The notes beneath the pieces were generated by a model. It made no database searches. It was not told the origin of the DNA and saw only the letters and a program-made list of their open reading frames with translations. The position numbers and the translations under genes are program-made. Below, one piece after another: positions 10,764 to 20,629 of a DNA stretch of 63,413 nucleotides. Origin of the DNA: an uncultured Sphingomonadales bacterium (GTDB lineage Bacteria; Pseudomonadota; Alphaproteobacteria; Sphingomonadales; Sphingomonadaceae); assembly GCA_903868245.1 (NCBI GenBank), contig CAIPUN010000154.1:1-63413 (forward strand), written 5' to 3'. Each line of letters opens with the position of its first letter. Positions within the stretch are counted from its first letter, which is position 1.

Positions 10764-11207
10764 ATGGAAAGCAGTATTTTAGGGCCTGTCGTCGCGCTTG
10801 CGGCGTGGACGATGATTATTTGGATATGGATGTACGCGACGCGCTTACCAGCTATGGGCCGCGCAGGCATTGACGGAACCAAGATTGTTGGTTCCTCCGC
10901 CGGTGCCTTGCGCGATGCGCTGGCTGCCAAGGGCGAAGAAAAAGCGTCGTGGGTTGCAGATAATTATAACCACTTACATGAAGCACCTACGGTGTTTTAT
11001 GCGGTCTGTTTGACACTTGCCATGGTTGGCCAGGGCGACAATCTGAATGCAACGATCGCTTGGGTCTATGTGGGCCTTCGTGTCGCACATAGCTTGGTTC
11101 AAATTTTGTCGAACCGCGTTATCATTCGGTTTGGACTGTTTGCATTGTCGTCACTGGCACTCATGATGCTCGTCGCACATGCCGTAATGGCGGTGCTTCT
11201 TCACTAA
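10764..11207 (+). CDS. MAPEG family membrane protein, tandem paralog
   Basis: Same architecture as the preceding ORF: HLHEAPTVFYAVCLTLA / LRVAHSLVQ. Confidence 0.8.
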   Translation: MESSILGPVVALAAWTMIIWIWMYATRLPAMGRAGIDGTKIVGSSAGALRDALAAKGEEKASWVADNYNHLHEAPTVFYAVCLTLAMVGQGDNLNATIAWVYVGLRVAHSLVQILSNRVIIRFGLFALSSLALMMLVAHAVMAVLLH

Positions 11208-12433
11208 CGGCCGAAATGCCCAACCAGCTCGATATGGGTTGACCAGCGGAATTGCCCAACAGGCCAAATCCGCTGCAACCTATATCCGGCGGCCACCAGC
11301 ATCTTTGCATCCCGCGCAAAGCTGGCGGGGTTACAACTTACATACGCAATATTCGGCACATTCGATGCAGAAAGCTGGGCGACTTGTTCTTTGGCGCCTG
11401 CGCGTGGCGGATCAAGCACCACCGTCTGGAATTTGTTGAGTTCTTCTGCCGAGAGAGGCCGCCGGAACAAGTCGCGATGTTCTGTGAATATCGTTCGGCC
11501 TGTGCGCCCTGCTGCTGCTTTAAGGGCAAGGCTGGCCTGAAGATCAGCTTCACCTGCATAGACCTTACAATCTGGCCCCATGGATAAGGCGAAAGTCCCA
11601 GAACCTGCAAACAAGTCCGCCACGATGGTGTAGTTACCAATGATGGAATTGACGGCCTCTACCAACGCCGCCTCACCATCCTCAGTGGCTTGCAGGAAGC
11701 CGTAAGGCTGATAACCCACAGCAACACCGCCAAGCGTTACCGTAACAGGCTCAGGCTCATAAAAGGGTACAGGACCATAGCCTTCATCCAACGAAAGGCG
11801 CGCAAGATTATGGGTTTTCGCAAATTCCGACAAGGTCTCATGCGTATCGAGATCATTCGCGATCCAGTTTTCAATCAATACGTCAACGCCTTGATCGACC
11901 ATCGCCAATTTGATCTGAACCTGACGCGCACGGTTAAGCCGAGGCTCCAGCAGGCTGCGCAGTGGCTTAAGCAGCGCAAATAGCTCTGGCGCTACGACAT
12001 CACATTGTCGCAAGTCTAAGATACGGTGACTTTTTTCGGTGCTGAAGCCCAGTTGAAACTGCTTCCCTGCCCATGCCGAACGGACCGCAATGCGCCGGCG
12101 GGTGGCGGGTGGAGACAAATGGACGGGCATCACTTCGCCGATGCTTACCTGTTGCGTCGCAAGGGCGTGCGTTACGCGTTCGGCAATGAATAGCCTCAGA
12201 CTGTCCTCGTCGAGATGTTGCAATTGGCAACCACCGCACAAAGGAAAATGCTGACATGGTGGTGCGACGTGGTGCGGGCCGTGTATTAGCCCGCCCGATG
12301 GGTCTACAATATCGCCCGGTGCTGCCAAAGCCACATACCGACCATTTGCAGTGACGCCATCACCGCGCGCGGCCACCCTGATAATTTCTTCTGTCAAATC
12401 CATACCGCCCCATGCCCGTGAAGAGGCACGCAA
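11204..12433 (-). CDS. Class I SAM-dependent RNA methyltransferase, TrmA/RlmD-like
   Basis: CQHFPLCGGCQLQHL, ADLFAGSGTFAL, VVLDPPRAGAKEQ and IAYVSCNPASFARD. Confidence 0.92.
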   Translation of the reverse strand: MRASSRAWGGMDLTEEIIRVAARGDGVTANGRYVALAAPGDIVDPSGGLIHGPHHVAPPCQHFPLCGGCQLQHLDEDSLRLFIAERVTHALATQQVSIGEVMPVHLSPPATRRRIAVRSAWAGKQFQLGFSTEKSHRILDLRQCDVVAPELFALLKPLRSLLEPRLNRARQVQIKLAMVDQGVDVLIENWIANDLDTHETLSEFAKTHNLARLSLDEGYGPVPFYEPEPVTVTLGGVAVGYQPYGFLQATEDGEAALVEAVNSIIGNYTIVADLFAGSGTFALSMGPDCKVYAGEADLQASLALKAAAGRTGRTIFTEHRDLFRRPLSAEELNKFQTVVLDPPRAGAKEQVAQLSASNVPNIAYVSCNPASFARDAKMLVAAGYRLQRIWPVGQFRWSTHIELVGHFGR

Positions 12434-12445
12434 TCAACCAGCGAC

Positions 12446-14167
12446 TTAGATATCAGCGAATACGTGGGTTTCTTTGGCACCACCAGGATGCGTTACCGCC
12501 CCCTTATAAGCAGGACCAACATTCTGGGCATAACGCCATATCGCGCCAGATTGATAATCCGTTTGACGCGGCTTCCAGCTTTTACGACGCTCTTCAAGGA
12601 CTGCCGGAGCGACATTGAGATCTATTACACCCGTTTCGGCGTCGATCATGATTTCGTCACCATCCTCGATCAAAGCAATGGGCCCACCCAAAGCAGCCTC
12701 TGGCCCAACATGGCCGATGCAGAATCCACGTGTGGCTCCAGAGAACCGTCCATCGGTAATGAGAGCTACTTTCTCACCCATCCCCTGCCCGTAAAGAGCC
12801 GCTGTGGTCGACAGCATTTCGCGCATGCCGGGACCTCCCCTTGGTCCTTCATAACGGATGACAATGACCGATCCTTCACGAATTTCTCTTGCCTCAACGG
12901 CAGCAAAACAATCCTCTTCACAATCATAAACCTGTGCAGGACCAGTAAAGGTCAATCGATCCATGCCCGCAACTTTCACAATTGCGCCTTCTGGAGCCAG
13001 TGTACCGCGAAGCCCAACCACGCCGCCAGTCGGCGTTATAGGAGCTGTCGCAGGATAAATGACCTTTTGATCAGGGTTCCAAGTTATTTGATCGATATTC
13101 TCACCAAGTGTTTTGCCCGTAACTGTCATGCAATCACCGAACAATAATCCCTCTGCCAGCAAGGACTTCATAAGCATATACACGCCACCGGCATCATACA
13201 TGTCGCGCGCGACAAACTGACCGCCGGGTTGGAGATCGGCCATATATGGCGTGGTCTTAAACGCATCTGCCACATCGAATAGATCGAATTCAATACCAGC
13301 CTCATGGGCCATGGCCGGCAAATGCAAAGCGCCGTTGGTTGATCCCCCAGTTGCGGCAACAATTCGTGCCGCATTAACAAAAGCTTCACGCGTACATATG
13401 TCACGCGGACGGATATTTCGTGCGAGCAAATCCATCACTTGGACGCCGGCGGCATGCGCAATTTGGTCACGGGTTGAATAAGGTGCTGGCGCCATGTTGC
13501 TGTTTGGCAACGAAAGACCAATCGCTTCTCCAACACAGGCCATGGTGTTCGCGGTATATTGTCCGCCACATGCGCCATGGCCGGGACAAGCCACGCGCTC
13601 AAGCTCTTCCAATTCCGATAAAGGGCACGCGCCCGCAGCATATTTGCCGACGATTTCGAAAACATCCTTGACCGTGACGTCTTTGTTATTGTGACGGCCA
13701 GGAAGGATGGAGCCGCCATATACGAAAATCGAGGGCACGTTTAAACGCAACATCGCCATCATAATGCCTGGCAGGGATTTGTCGCAGCCCGCAAAGCCCA
13801 CAAGCGCGTCATAGCAGTGACCGCGCACCGACAGTTCAACCGAATCCGCGATAACTTCGCGGCTAACCAAGGAAGATTTCATCCCTTGATGCCCCATGGC
13901 AATACCGTCGGTTACGGTGATAGTATTGAAACGGCGCGGCATGCCGCCACCCTGCTCCACGCCGACACGCGCGATATCGGCTTGCGCATCTAGCGTTGTG
14001 TTGCACGGTGCGCTGTCATTTCCAGCGGACACCACGCCTACAAATGGCCGTGCGATTTCTTCAGCGGTCAGGCCCATAGCGTAATAATAGCTGCGATGTG
14101 GGGCACGTTCTGGCCCTACAGACACATGGCGGCTTGGCAATTTGGACTTGTCGAACTGGTTTGGCAT
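12446..14167 (-). CDS. ilvD: Dihydroxy-acid dehydratase
   Basis: [34 protein letters not shown] and [23 protein letters not shown]. Start placed at MPNQFDKS (14167). Confidence 0.95.
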   Translation of the reverse strand: MPNQFDKSKLPSRHVSVGPERAPHRSYYYAMGLTAEEIARPFVGVVSAGNDSAPCNTTLDAQADIARVGVEQGGGMPRRFNTITVTDGIAMGHQGMKSSLVSREVIADSVELSVRGHCYDALVGFAGCDKSLPGIMMAMLRLNVPSIFVYGGSILPGRHNNKDVTVKDVFEIVGKYAAGACPLSELEELERVACPGHGACGGQYTANTMACVGEAIGLSLPNSNMAPAPYSTRDQIAHAAGVQVMDLLARNIRPRDICTREAFVNAARIVAATGGSTNGALHLPAMAHEAGIEFDLFDVADAFKTTPYMADLQPGGQFVARDMYDAGGVYMLMKSLLAEGLLFGDCMTVTGKTLGENIDQITWNPDQKVIYPATAPITPTGGVVGLRGTLAPEGAIVKVAGMDRLTFTGPAQVYDCEEDCFAAVEAREIREGSVIVIRYEGPRGGPGMREMLSTTAALYGQGMGEKVALITDGRFSGATRGFCIGHVGPEAALGGPIALIEDGDEIMIDAETGVIDLNVAPAVLEERRKSWKPRQTDYQSGAIWRYAQNVGPAYKGAVTHPGGAKETHVFADI

Positions 14168-14202
14168 ACTGACCTCCGTTAAGCCTTGCGCTTTAAGCCA
14201 TT

Positions 14203-14940
14203 TTATATGGATAAGCCAAGCTGTTCCGAAACAAAATGGCACATATCTGCCAATGTGCGTGCGTATCTTGCTTGTCCATCGAGACCACTTGATAGATCCT
14301 GCCGCATCTCAATTCCGATATAGGGGATGTTATTGGCTTCGGCGTGGCGGTTCATGGTCGCATTAAGCAGCTTGCCGGAATAAGGGAGTTGGTCGCCAAC
14401 GCAATAACCGGCATCCTCCAGAAACGGTATGGCCAATTTGGACGCCGCTTCCTGTTCATTATACAGCACCCCAACCTCCCAAGGCCGCGCCTCATGTGGT
14501 TTGCTCTCTAAGGATGGTGTAAAGCTGTGTAGCGATAAAATCAGGGCCGGGCGGTGCTGAGACAGCAATTGCTGCAAATGGTCGTGATAGGGCCTGTGAA
14601 AGCGTTCCAGTCTTGCCTGTTTGTCCGTCAGGCTGGTAATGTTACCGGGAATAATTATCCCATCGCTTTCGCTGGGGATGGCGGCAGGATCACTTTCATC
14701 TCTGTTTAAATCGACAACAAGGCGCGAATAACCGCCTAGATAGGCCGCAAAGCGCGCATCTTGTGTGATCAAGCGCACAACCTCTACAACGCCAATGTCC
14801 CAAGCAATATGCTCGCGAAGGAGCGCAGGGTAGATCCCTAGATCAATATCATCGGGAATGCGGTTCGACGCGTGGTCCCCGATGATCAGGAACCCGCCTT
14901 GCCGCGGCGTTCCTAATATTTCGAACGGCGCATCCGTCAT
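14203..14940 (-). CDS. N-formylglutamate amidohydrolase family protein
   Basis: [36 protein letters not shown] and ILSLHSFTP motifs. Confidence 0.88.
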   Translation of the reverse strand: MTDAPFEILGTPRQGGFLIIGDHASNRIPDDIDLGIYPALLREHIAWDIGVVEVVRLITQDARFAAYLGGYSRLVVDLNRDESDPAAIPSESDGIIIPGNITSLTDKQARLERFHRPYHDHLQQLLSQHRPALILSLHSFTPSLESKPHEARPWEVGVLYNEQEAASKLAIPFLEDAGYCVGDQLPYSGKLLNATMNRHAEANNIPYIGIEMRQDLSSGLDGQARYARTLADMCHFVSEQLGLSI

Positions 14941-15764
14941 CTCAGCATACTGGCCATGGACCACCAATCTGGGTCAAGTGTTGCTCTTGCTGACTCAAGG
15001 GTTTCTGCATCGTCAAACAAGGCAAAGCATGTCGCCCCAGAACCGGACATGCGAACGAACGCTGGTTTTGCGAGCGAAAGGCGGTCAAGAATATCGGTAA
15101 TGACCGGACAAATCGCTGCAGCAATCGGTTCAAGGTCGTTTTGCCCTTTAATCGCAGCGTCCCATATATCGCCGCGATGAACTGCGCCGCCATCAATGCC
15201 TTTCCATGCCTTAAATATCGCTGCTGTAGAAACGGATTGCAGAGGGTTGACGAGTAACACATGTCGCGCGGCGATCTTGCTATCGTCCAAAAAAGACAGT
15301 GCAGTTCCAGTTCCGCTACCGAAACTTGGGCGGCTGTAAACGCAAGCGGGAATGTCTGCACCTAATGGGGCAAGAATATCTGCCAGTTCGTGCTCGGTCG
15401 CATGTAAGTCCCAAAGCTGGTTAAGCAGCCTTCCAGTGGCCGCAGCGTCGGCCGACCCTCCACCTATACCAGATGCAATAGGCAATCTTTTGTCGAGCCG
15501 GATCGCGGCACCTTGCGAAACTCCGTAATGTGCCTTCAAGGACAAAGCTGTTTGTAGCACCAAATTGCTGTGATCCGTCTTTAATCCCGTTCCAAAGGGG
15601 CCAACAATCTCAAGGCTCAATGCATTTGTTGGGCACGCAGTTAGGATATCGCCGTCCTGCACAAAGGCGAACAGCGTTTCAATGTCATGATAGCCATCGT
15701 CCCGCCGTTTCCTGACGTGCAAGGCGAGATTTATCTTTGCAAAGGCTATTTCAGAATGTTCCAC
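14937..15764 (-). CDS. ispE: 4-diphosphocytidyl-2-C-methyl-D-erythritol kinase
   Basis: AFAKINLALHVRKRRDDGYHDIETLF, LPIASGIGGGSADAAATGRLL and RMSGSGATCFALF. Confidence 0.95.
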   Translation of the reverse strand: MEHSEIAFAKINLALHVRKRRDDGYHDIETLFAFVQDGDILTACPTNALSLEIVGPFGTGLKTDHSNLVLQTALSLKAHYGVSQGAAIRLDKRLPIASGIGGGSADAAATGRLLNQLWDLHATEHELADILAPLGADIPACVYSRPSFGSGTGTALSFLDDSKIAARHVLLVNPLQSVSTAAIFKAWKGIDGGAVHRGDIWDAAIKGQNDLEPIAAAICPVITDILDRLSLAKPAFVRMSGSGATCFALFDDAETLESARATLDPDWWSMASMLR

Positions 15765-15808
15765 GACACAACCTTAACCCCGGGGTGGCGACCGAACCGC
15801 CACCCGCA

Positions 15809-17449
15809 TTACATATTGGGGTAGTTAGGCCCACCGCCGCCCTCTGGCGTCACCCAATTGATATTCTGGTTCGGGTCTTTGATATCGCAAGTCTTACAAT
15901 GAACGCAATTTTGCGAATTGATTTGATAGCGCGGGTCCTTGCCATCTTCTTCAATCCACTCATACACACCCGCGGGGCAATACCGCGTTGATGGACCCGC
16001 AAACTCCATAAACTCGCTGTTTTTCTGAAGGTCCATATCTTTGACCTGCAGATGAATTGGCTGGTCTTCGGCATGGTTGGTGTTTGAAAGAAAAACCGAA
16101 GACAGACGGTCAAAACTGAAAATTCCGTCTGGCTTTGGATATTCGATACGTTCGGCGCCCTTCTTCTTTTTTAGTGCCTTATGGTCCGGATGATGCTTCA
16201 TCGTAAATGGCATGCGAATTCCAAAATTCTCTAGCCACATATTGACACCAGCAAGTGCGCTGCCCAGCAAGTTGCCGTATTTTTCTACCAGCGGAAGGAC
16301 GTTGCGCACCATACGCAATTCTTTGTAAATCCAGCTATTTTCATAGGCTGCTTGATAGGAAGTAAGCGCGTCATGTTCGCGGCCCGCAGCGAGGGCTTCA
16401 ACAGCAGCTTCAGCCGCCAGCATGCCCGACTTCATCGCAGTATGCGTGCCCTTGATACGCGGCACGTTTACGAAGCCTGCCGAACACCCAATCAAAGCGC
16501 CGCCAGGGAATGCGAGTTCAGGTACTGACTGCCAACCACCGTCGCTAATTGCACGGGCGCCGTAGGAAACACGACGTCCACCAGCCAATATTTTCTTCAC
16601 CTCTGGATGGGTTTTCCAACGCTGGAGTTCTTCGAATGGCGACAAATAGGGGTTGGAGTAATTCAGCCACACAACAAAACCCAAGGCAACCTGGTTGTTG
16701 GCCTGATGATATAGAAACGCGCCGCCATTGGCATCGGTCAGCGGCCAGCCTTGGCTATGGATCACCCGGCCAGCAGCGTGTTGCTCTGGCGGAATATCCC
16801 ACAATTCCTTCAAGCCGATGCCGTAAACCTGCGGCTCGCAATCCTTATCCAGTCCAAATTGGGGCTTAAGCAACTTGGTGAGGTGGCCGCGCACGCCTTC
16901 TGCAAAGAAGGTGTATTTTGCATGCAATTCCATACCGCGCATATAATCGTCTTTATGGCTGCCATCGCGGGCAATGCCCATGTCGCCAGTTGCGACCCCC
17001 CTAACTGAGCCATCGCTGTTGTAGAGAATTTCTGCGGCCGAAAATCCGGGAAAAATTTCAACACCTAGATTTTCTGCCTGTCCTGCCAACCAGCGGCAGA
17101 CATTTCCGAGTGAGCCGGTGTATGTACCCTTATTGTGCATGAAACCAGGCGTCAGGAAATGCGGCATATTGAACTTGCCAGTCTTGGTCATGATCCAATG
17201 CTGATTGTCATTCACGGGCGTATCGGCCAGCGGGCAACCCATGTTCTTCCAGTCAGGCAGCAACTCATCCAAGGCCTTTGGATCTATGACTGCACCTGAT
17301 AAAATATGCGCGCCCACTTCGGAACCTTTTTCAAGGACGCAGACGCTGGTGTCAGGGGACAATTGTTTTATGCGGATTGCAGCCGAAAGTCCTGCTGGCC
17401 CGGCACCAACAATCACAACATCATAGGGCATCGACTCACGTTCACTCAT
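15809..17449 (-). CDS. Electron transfer flavoprotein-ubiquinone oxidoreductase
   Basis: DVVIVGAGPAGLSAAIRIKQ, C-terminal ferredoxin-like NCVHCKTCDIKDPNQNINWVTPEGGGGPNYPNM. Confidence 0.95.
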   Translation of the reverse strand: MSERESMPYDVVIVGAGPAGLSAAIRIKQLSPDTSVCVLEKGSEVGAHILSGAVIDPKALDELLPDWKNMGCPLADTPVNDNQHWIMTKTGKFNMPHFLTPGFMHNKGTYTGSLGNVCRWLAGQAENLGVEIFPGFSAAEILYNSDGSVRGVATGDMGIARDGSHKDDYMRGMELHAKYTFFAEGVRGHLTKLLKPQFGLDKDCEPQVYGIGLKELWDIPPEQHAAGRVIHSQGWPLTDANGGAFLYHQANNQVALGFVVWLNYSNPYLSPFEELQRWKTHPEVKKILAGGRRVSYGARAISDGGWQSVPELAFPGGALIGCSAGFVNVPRIKGTHTAMKSGMLAAEAAVEALAAGREHDALTSYQAAYENSWIYKELRMVRNVLPLVEKYGNLLGSALAGVNMWLENFGIRMPFTMKHHPDHKALKKKKGAERIEYPKPDGIFSFDRLSSVFLSNTNHAEDQPIHLQVKDMDLQKNSEFMEFAGPSTRYCPAGVYEWIEEDGKDPRYQINSQNCVHCKTCDIKDPNQNINWVTPEGGGGPNYPNM

Positions 17450-17563
17450 TGCCTTTATCCTTTACCCGGCATATAGTTCCAGCCGTCCCATTATATGAAC
17501 TGCCTGTGGTAATTGCCATGCCAAGCAATTGACCCCGCCGTCAACTGGTGACTGAAGGGATTT

Positions 17564-18316
17564 ATGGAGGATCGGGGAAAAACTGCTGCTTTTGTTGCTG
17601 TTGAGTCATTATCTGGTTGGTGGGAGCTTGCTGGGGTTGATTCGGCTGTGCATGAGAGCGCTGTGGATTTGCTAGCCCAGCATGCCGTTGATACATCCTC
17701 GAACATGTCGGTCCTCTCCCTATCCGAAAAAAAACAGACAGAGGCGCAGGCAACGCCTACCGTAATCTGGCCTAATGATATTGTGACCCTTCGCGAGATG
17801 GTAGTCAGTGGCGCGCCCCTACCGGGCAACACTTATGGCCCTGTTCGCTCTCCGTCCGTTGGTCCGATAAGTAGCGACGTGATGGTTGTCTCGGATCTAC
17901 CGGACATAATGCCTATGGCTGAGAATAGGACGTCTTTGAATGTAGAACTGCTGCATCGGATGCTTGCGGCAATCGGGATCGATACCGCGCAGTGTCATTG
18001 CACATGGTTAGCGACGAGCATGCCGCCAGCAGGAGAGATTCCCGCAACGGACTTGCCCGAACTCGCCCACTTTATGTTGCACCAAATGCAGCTGATTAAA
18101 CCCAAATCGCTTGTGATACTTGGTTCCGCGGCATGCAAGGCTCTGTTGGGCGAAGAACTCATGCATGCACGGACCGAGTTACGTAACATTGTCCATGATG
18201 GCCTTAACATACCAACGCTGGCGACATTTCATCCACGAACGCTTATTGCGCGACCTGCAATGAAGAAGCAGGCATGGATAGACTTGCAAATGTTCGCAAA
18301 AATGGTGGTGCTATGA
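17564..18316 (+). CDS. Divergent uracil-DNA glycosylase-like protein
   Basis: C-terminal LIKPKSLVILGSAACKALLG and TFHPRTLIARPAMKKQAWIDLQ match the family 4/5 UDG C-terminal half; the N-terminal motif is degenerate. Confidence 0.7.
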   Translation: MEDRGKTAAFVAVESLSGWWELAGVDSAVHESAVDLLAQHAVDTSSNMSVLSLSEKKQTEAQATPTVIWPNDIVTLREMVVSGAPLPGNTYGPVRSPSVGPISSDVMVVSDLPDIMPMAENRTSLNVELLHRMLAAIGIDTAQCHCTWLATSMPPAGEIPATDLPELAHFMLHQMQLIKPKSLVILGSAACKALLGEELMHARTELRNIVHDGLNIPTLATFHPRTLIARPAMKKQAWIDLQMFAKMVVL

Positions 18317-20067
18317 AAATAACAACCCACAAGCTACGCTGGATGGCCTTTGCTTTAGCTTTTGCTCCTTTTGCGACGGCTCAGGCGAACACCAACGGCG
18401 GATTTCGTAATATTGCTTCAACCCAGCCAGCCCCCAAAATCCTGAATACGCAAGAAAAAGCTTCTTTCGCTGCGATTTTCGACGCTATCCGGGCAGAAAA
18501 ATGGGATGAGGCTTCAGGCATGATTGATGCGGTGCCCCAGGGACCAATGTCCGCGATGGCACGCGCAGAATTATACGTTGCACCCAATAGCCCAAAGGTC
18601 GAGGCCGCGCAGTTACAAGCACTACTTGAGGTAGCACCTTATTTGCCGCAGGCTGAGCAATTGGCGACTATGGCACGTAAGCGCGGTTTGGAAATGCTGC
18701 CTGATCGGCCGGGAATCCGTCGCTTTTCCTGGCTAGGAGGGGCGCCTAAAAGAGATCTTCCCGCCAATAAGGCCAGTGATAGCATACGCGCCGAACTGCA
18801 AGTTTTTATAAAAAATGACCAGCCTTTTGCCGCAGAACAATATCTGGAAAGCAAATCCTTAGAATTGTCACCCGAGGCGCTGACGGAGTTACGCTATCGT
18901 GTGGCTTGGTCTTATTATATCGAGAATGACGATGCATCAGCAAAGCGAGTTGCTGCTGTCGCGCAAGTTGCGGGTGGAGCCTGGGGCACGCAGGCTAGCT
19001 GGGTGCTTGGTCTCGCTTCTTGGCGGCTCGGTGATTATGACTCTGCTTACAATGCCTTTGACCATGTGGCCCGCTTGGCAAGCAACGATGACTTAAGGGC
19101 CGCAGGGCTGTTTTGGGGCGCACGTGCTGCCATGGCAGCCAAACAGCCGCAATTCATTCAGCTCAAGATGCAAAAAGCAGCGCAGCTATCGGAAACCTTT
19201 TACGGCTTGCTCGCTAGCGAGGCACTTGGAATGGAACCGATCGCGCGCAAAGTAGCAAAAGTAGTTAAACTTGATTGGGCAAGTTTGCAAAACCAGCCGA
19301 ACGCCGTCTTGGCGGTGTCGCTTGCCGAAATTGGCCAGAATAAGTTAGCGGATGAAGCTCTGCGCCATCAGGCGAGAATTGGAGATGCAAGGCAACACGC
19401 AAACCTTGCACAGTTGGCGGGCGCGTTAAACTTAGCATCAACGCAATTTTGGTTCGGCCATTATGGTCCCTCGCGTGATCAGAGTAACGTCACAGCACGT
19501 TACCCCCAGCCCAATTGGGAGCCCACCGGTGGTTGGCGTGTCACACCATCCTTGATCTATGCACACACGCTGCAAGAATCCAATTTTCGCACTGATGTAA
19601 TCAGCCCTGCTGGTGCACGTGGCCTCATGCAGGTACGCCCCGGAACTGCTCAGGACCTCGCGCGCGCGCGCGGTGCGTTTTTTTCAGCATCAGATTTGGA
19701 CCGTCCGGCTGTCAATCTGGAATATGGGCAATCCTATTTGGAAAAACTGCGCGATCTTCCCACAACGGGCGGACTTTTACCCAAGGTGATCGCTGCCTAT
19801 AATGCGGGCCCTTCTCCGGTGGCACGCTGGAACAGTGAGATACGCGACAATGGCGACCCATTATTGTTCATTGAATCCATCCCATTTTGGGAAACGCGTG
19901 GCTATGTGGCAATCATTCTACGAAATTACTGGATCTACGAGATGCGCGAGAACAAGGCTTCGGGAAGCTTGAAGGGCTTGGCCCAATATATGTGGCCCAA
20001 ATTTCCGGATGCTAATGGCACCGTCACAACACGCAGGATCACAGGAGGCGTCATTGCCGCTCGATGA
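18313..20067 (+). CDS. Lytic transglycosylase, Slt-type
   Basis: Signal-peptide-like start, TPSLIYAHTLQESNFRTDVISPAGARGLMQVRPGTAQDLA and AAYNAGPSPVARW. Start overlaps the upstream stop (ATGA). Confidence 0.92.
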   Translation: MKITTHKLRWMAFALAFAPFATAQANTNGGFRNIASTQPAPKILNTQEKASFAAIFDAIRAEKWDEASGMIDAVPQGPMSAMARAELYVAPNSPKVEAAQLQALLEVAPYLPQAEQLATMARKRGLEMLPDRPGIRRFSWLGGAPKRDLPANKASDSIRAELQVFIKNDQPFAAEQYLESKSLELSPEALTELRYRVAWSYYIENDDASAKRVAAVAQVAGGAWGTQASWVLGLASWRLGDYDSAYNAFDHVARLASNDDLRAAGLFWGARAAMAAKQPQFIQLKMQKAAQLSETFYGLLASEALGMEPIARKVAKVVKLDWASLQNQPNAVLAVSLAEIGQNKLADEALRHQARIGDARQHANLAQLAGALNLASTQFWFGHYGPSRDQSNVTARYPQPNWEPTGGWRVTPSLIYAHTLQESNFRTDVISPAGARGLMQVRPGTAQDLARARGAFFSASDLDRPAVNLEYGQSYLEKLRDLPTTGGLLPKVIAAYNAGPSPVARWNSEIRDNGDPLLFIESIPFWETRGYVAIILRNYWIYEMRENKASGSLKGLAQYMWPKFPDANGTVTTRRITGGVIAAR

Positions 20068-20581
20068 AAACAGGACGTTCAAACCGGTAAATATTGCACT
20101 CCTTACTGTGTCCGACACCCGTGGCATCGAGAACGATACCAGCGGCGATATTTTAGCCGAAAAGATAGTCGCCGCCGGGCACATAATCGCTGAGCGCGCC
20201 ATTTTGCGAGACGATACTGCGTTGATCACGACGCGTTTACAAAACTGGATTGATGACGATCACATCGATGTTGTTATTTCAACTGGTGGCACCGGACTCA
20301 CCGGGCGCGACGTTACACCTGAAGCGCTTGACCGCGTAAAGACCAAGGATATTCCAGGTTTCGGCGAACTGTTCCGTTGGCTAAGCTTCGCCAGCATTGG
20401 GACATCCACAATACAGTCTCGCGCCTGCGCTGTGCTCGCAGGCGGTACATATATTTTTGCCCTTCCCGGCTCAAATGGCGCGGTTAAAGATGGTTGGGAC
20501 CAGATATTGGTCCACCAACTCGACAGCCGCCACCGCCCCTGCAATTTTGTTGAATTGATGCCTCGTTTACGCGAAACTTAA
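20054..20581 (+). CDS. moaB: Molybdenum cofactor biosynthesis protein B
   Basis: NIALLTVSDTRGIENDTSGDILAEKI and VISTGGTGLTGRDVTPEAL. TTG at 20054 preferred because AGGAGG lies just upstream; the tracked ORF begins at 20009. Confidence 0.9.
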   Translation: MPLDENRTFKPVNIALLTVSDTRGIENDTSGDILAEKIVAAGHIIAERAILRDDTALITTRLQNWIDDDHIDVVISTGGTGLTGRDVTPEALDRVKTKDIPGFGELFRWLSFASIGTSTIQSRACAVLAGGTYIFALPGSNGAVKDGWDQILVHQLDSRHRPCNFVELMPRLRET

Positions 20582-20591
20582 TTTAGGATGC

Positions 20592-20621
20592 CCGCGCCCC
20601 CTTTATAACATAGGGGCGCGG
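20592..20621. terminator. Possible bidirectional terminator hairpin between convergent genes
   Basis: CCGCGCCCC (20592-20600) pairs exactly with GGGGCGCGG (20613-20621). No clear U-tract. Confidence 0.55.
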
Positions 20622-20629
20622 CGACGGCC

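Noticed and set aside
12464-13147. 227-aa plus-strand ORF antisense to ilvD
   Set aside because: Lies wholly inside a high-confidence conserved CDS and has no recognisable family; typical codon-bias shadow ORF.
17491-17832. Gln/Ser-rich minus-strand ORFs near 17.5-17.8 kb
   Set aside because: Antisense to the better supported UDG-like CDS; low-complexity shadow frames.
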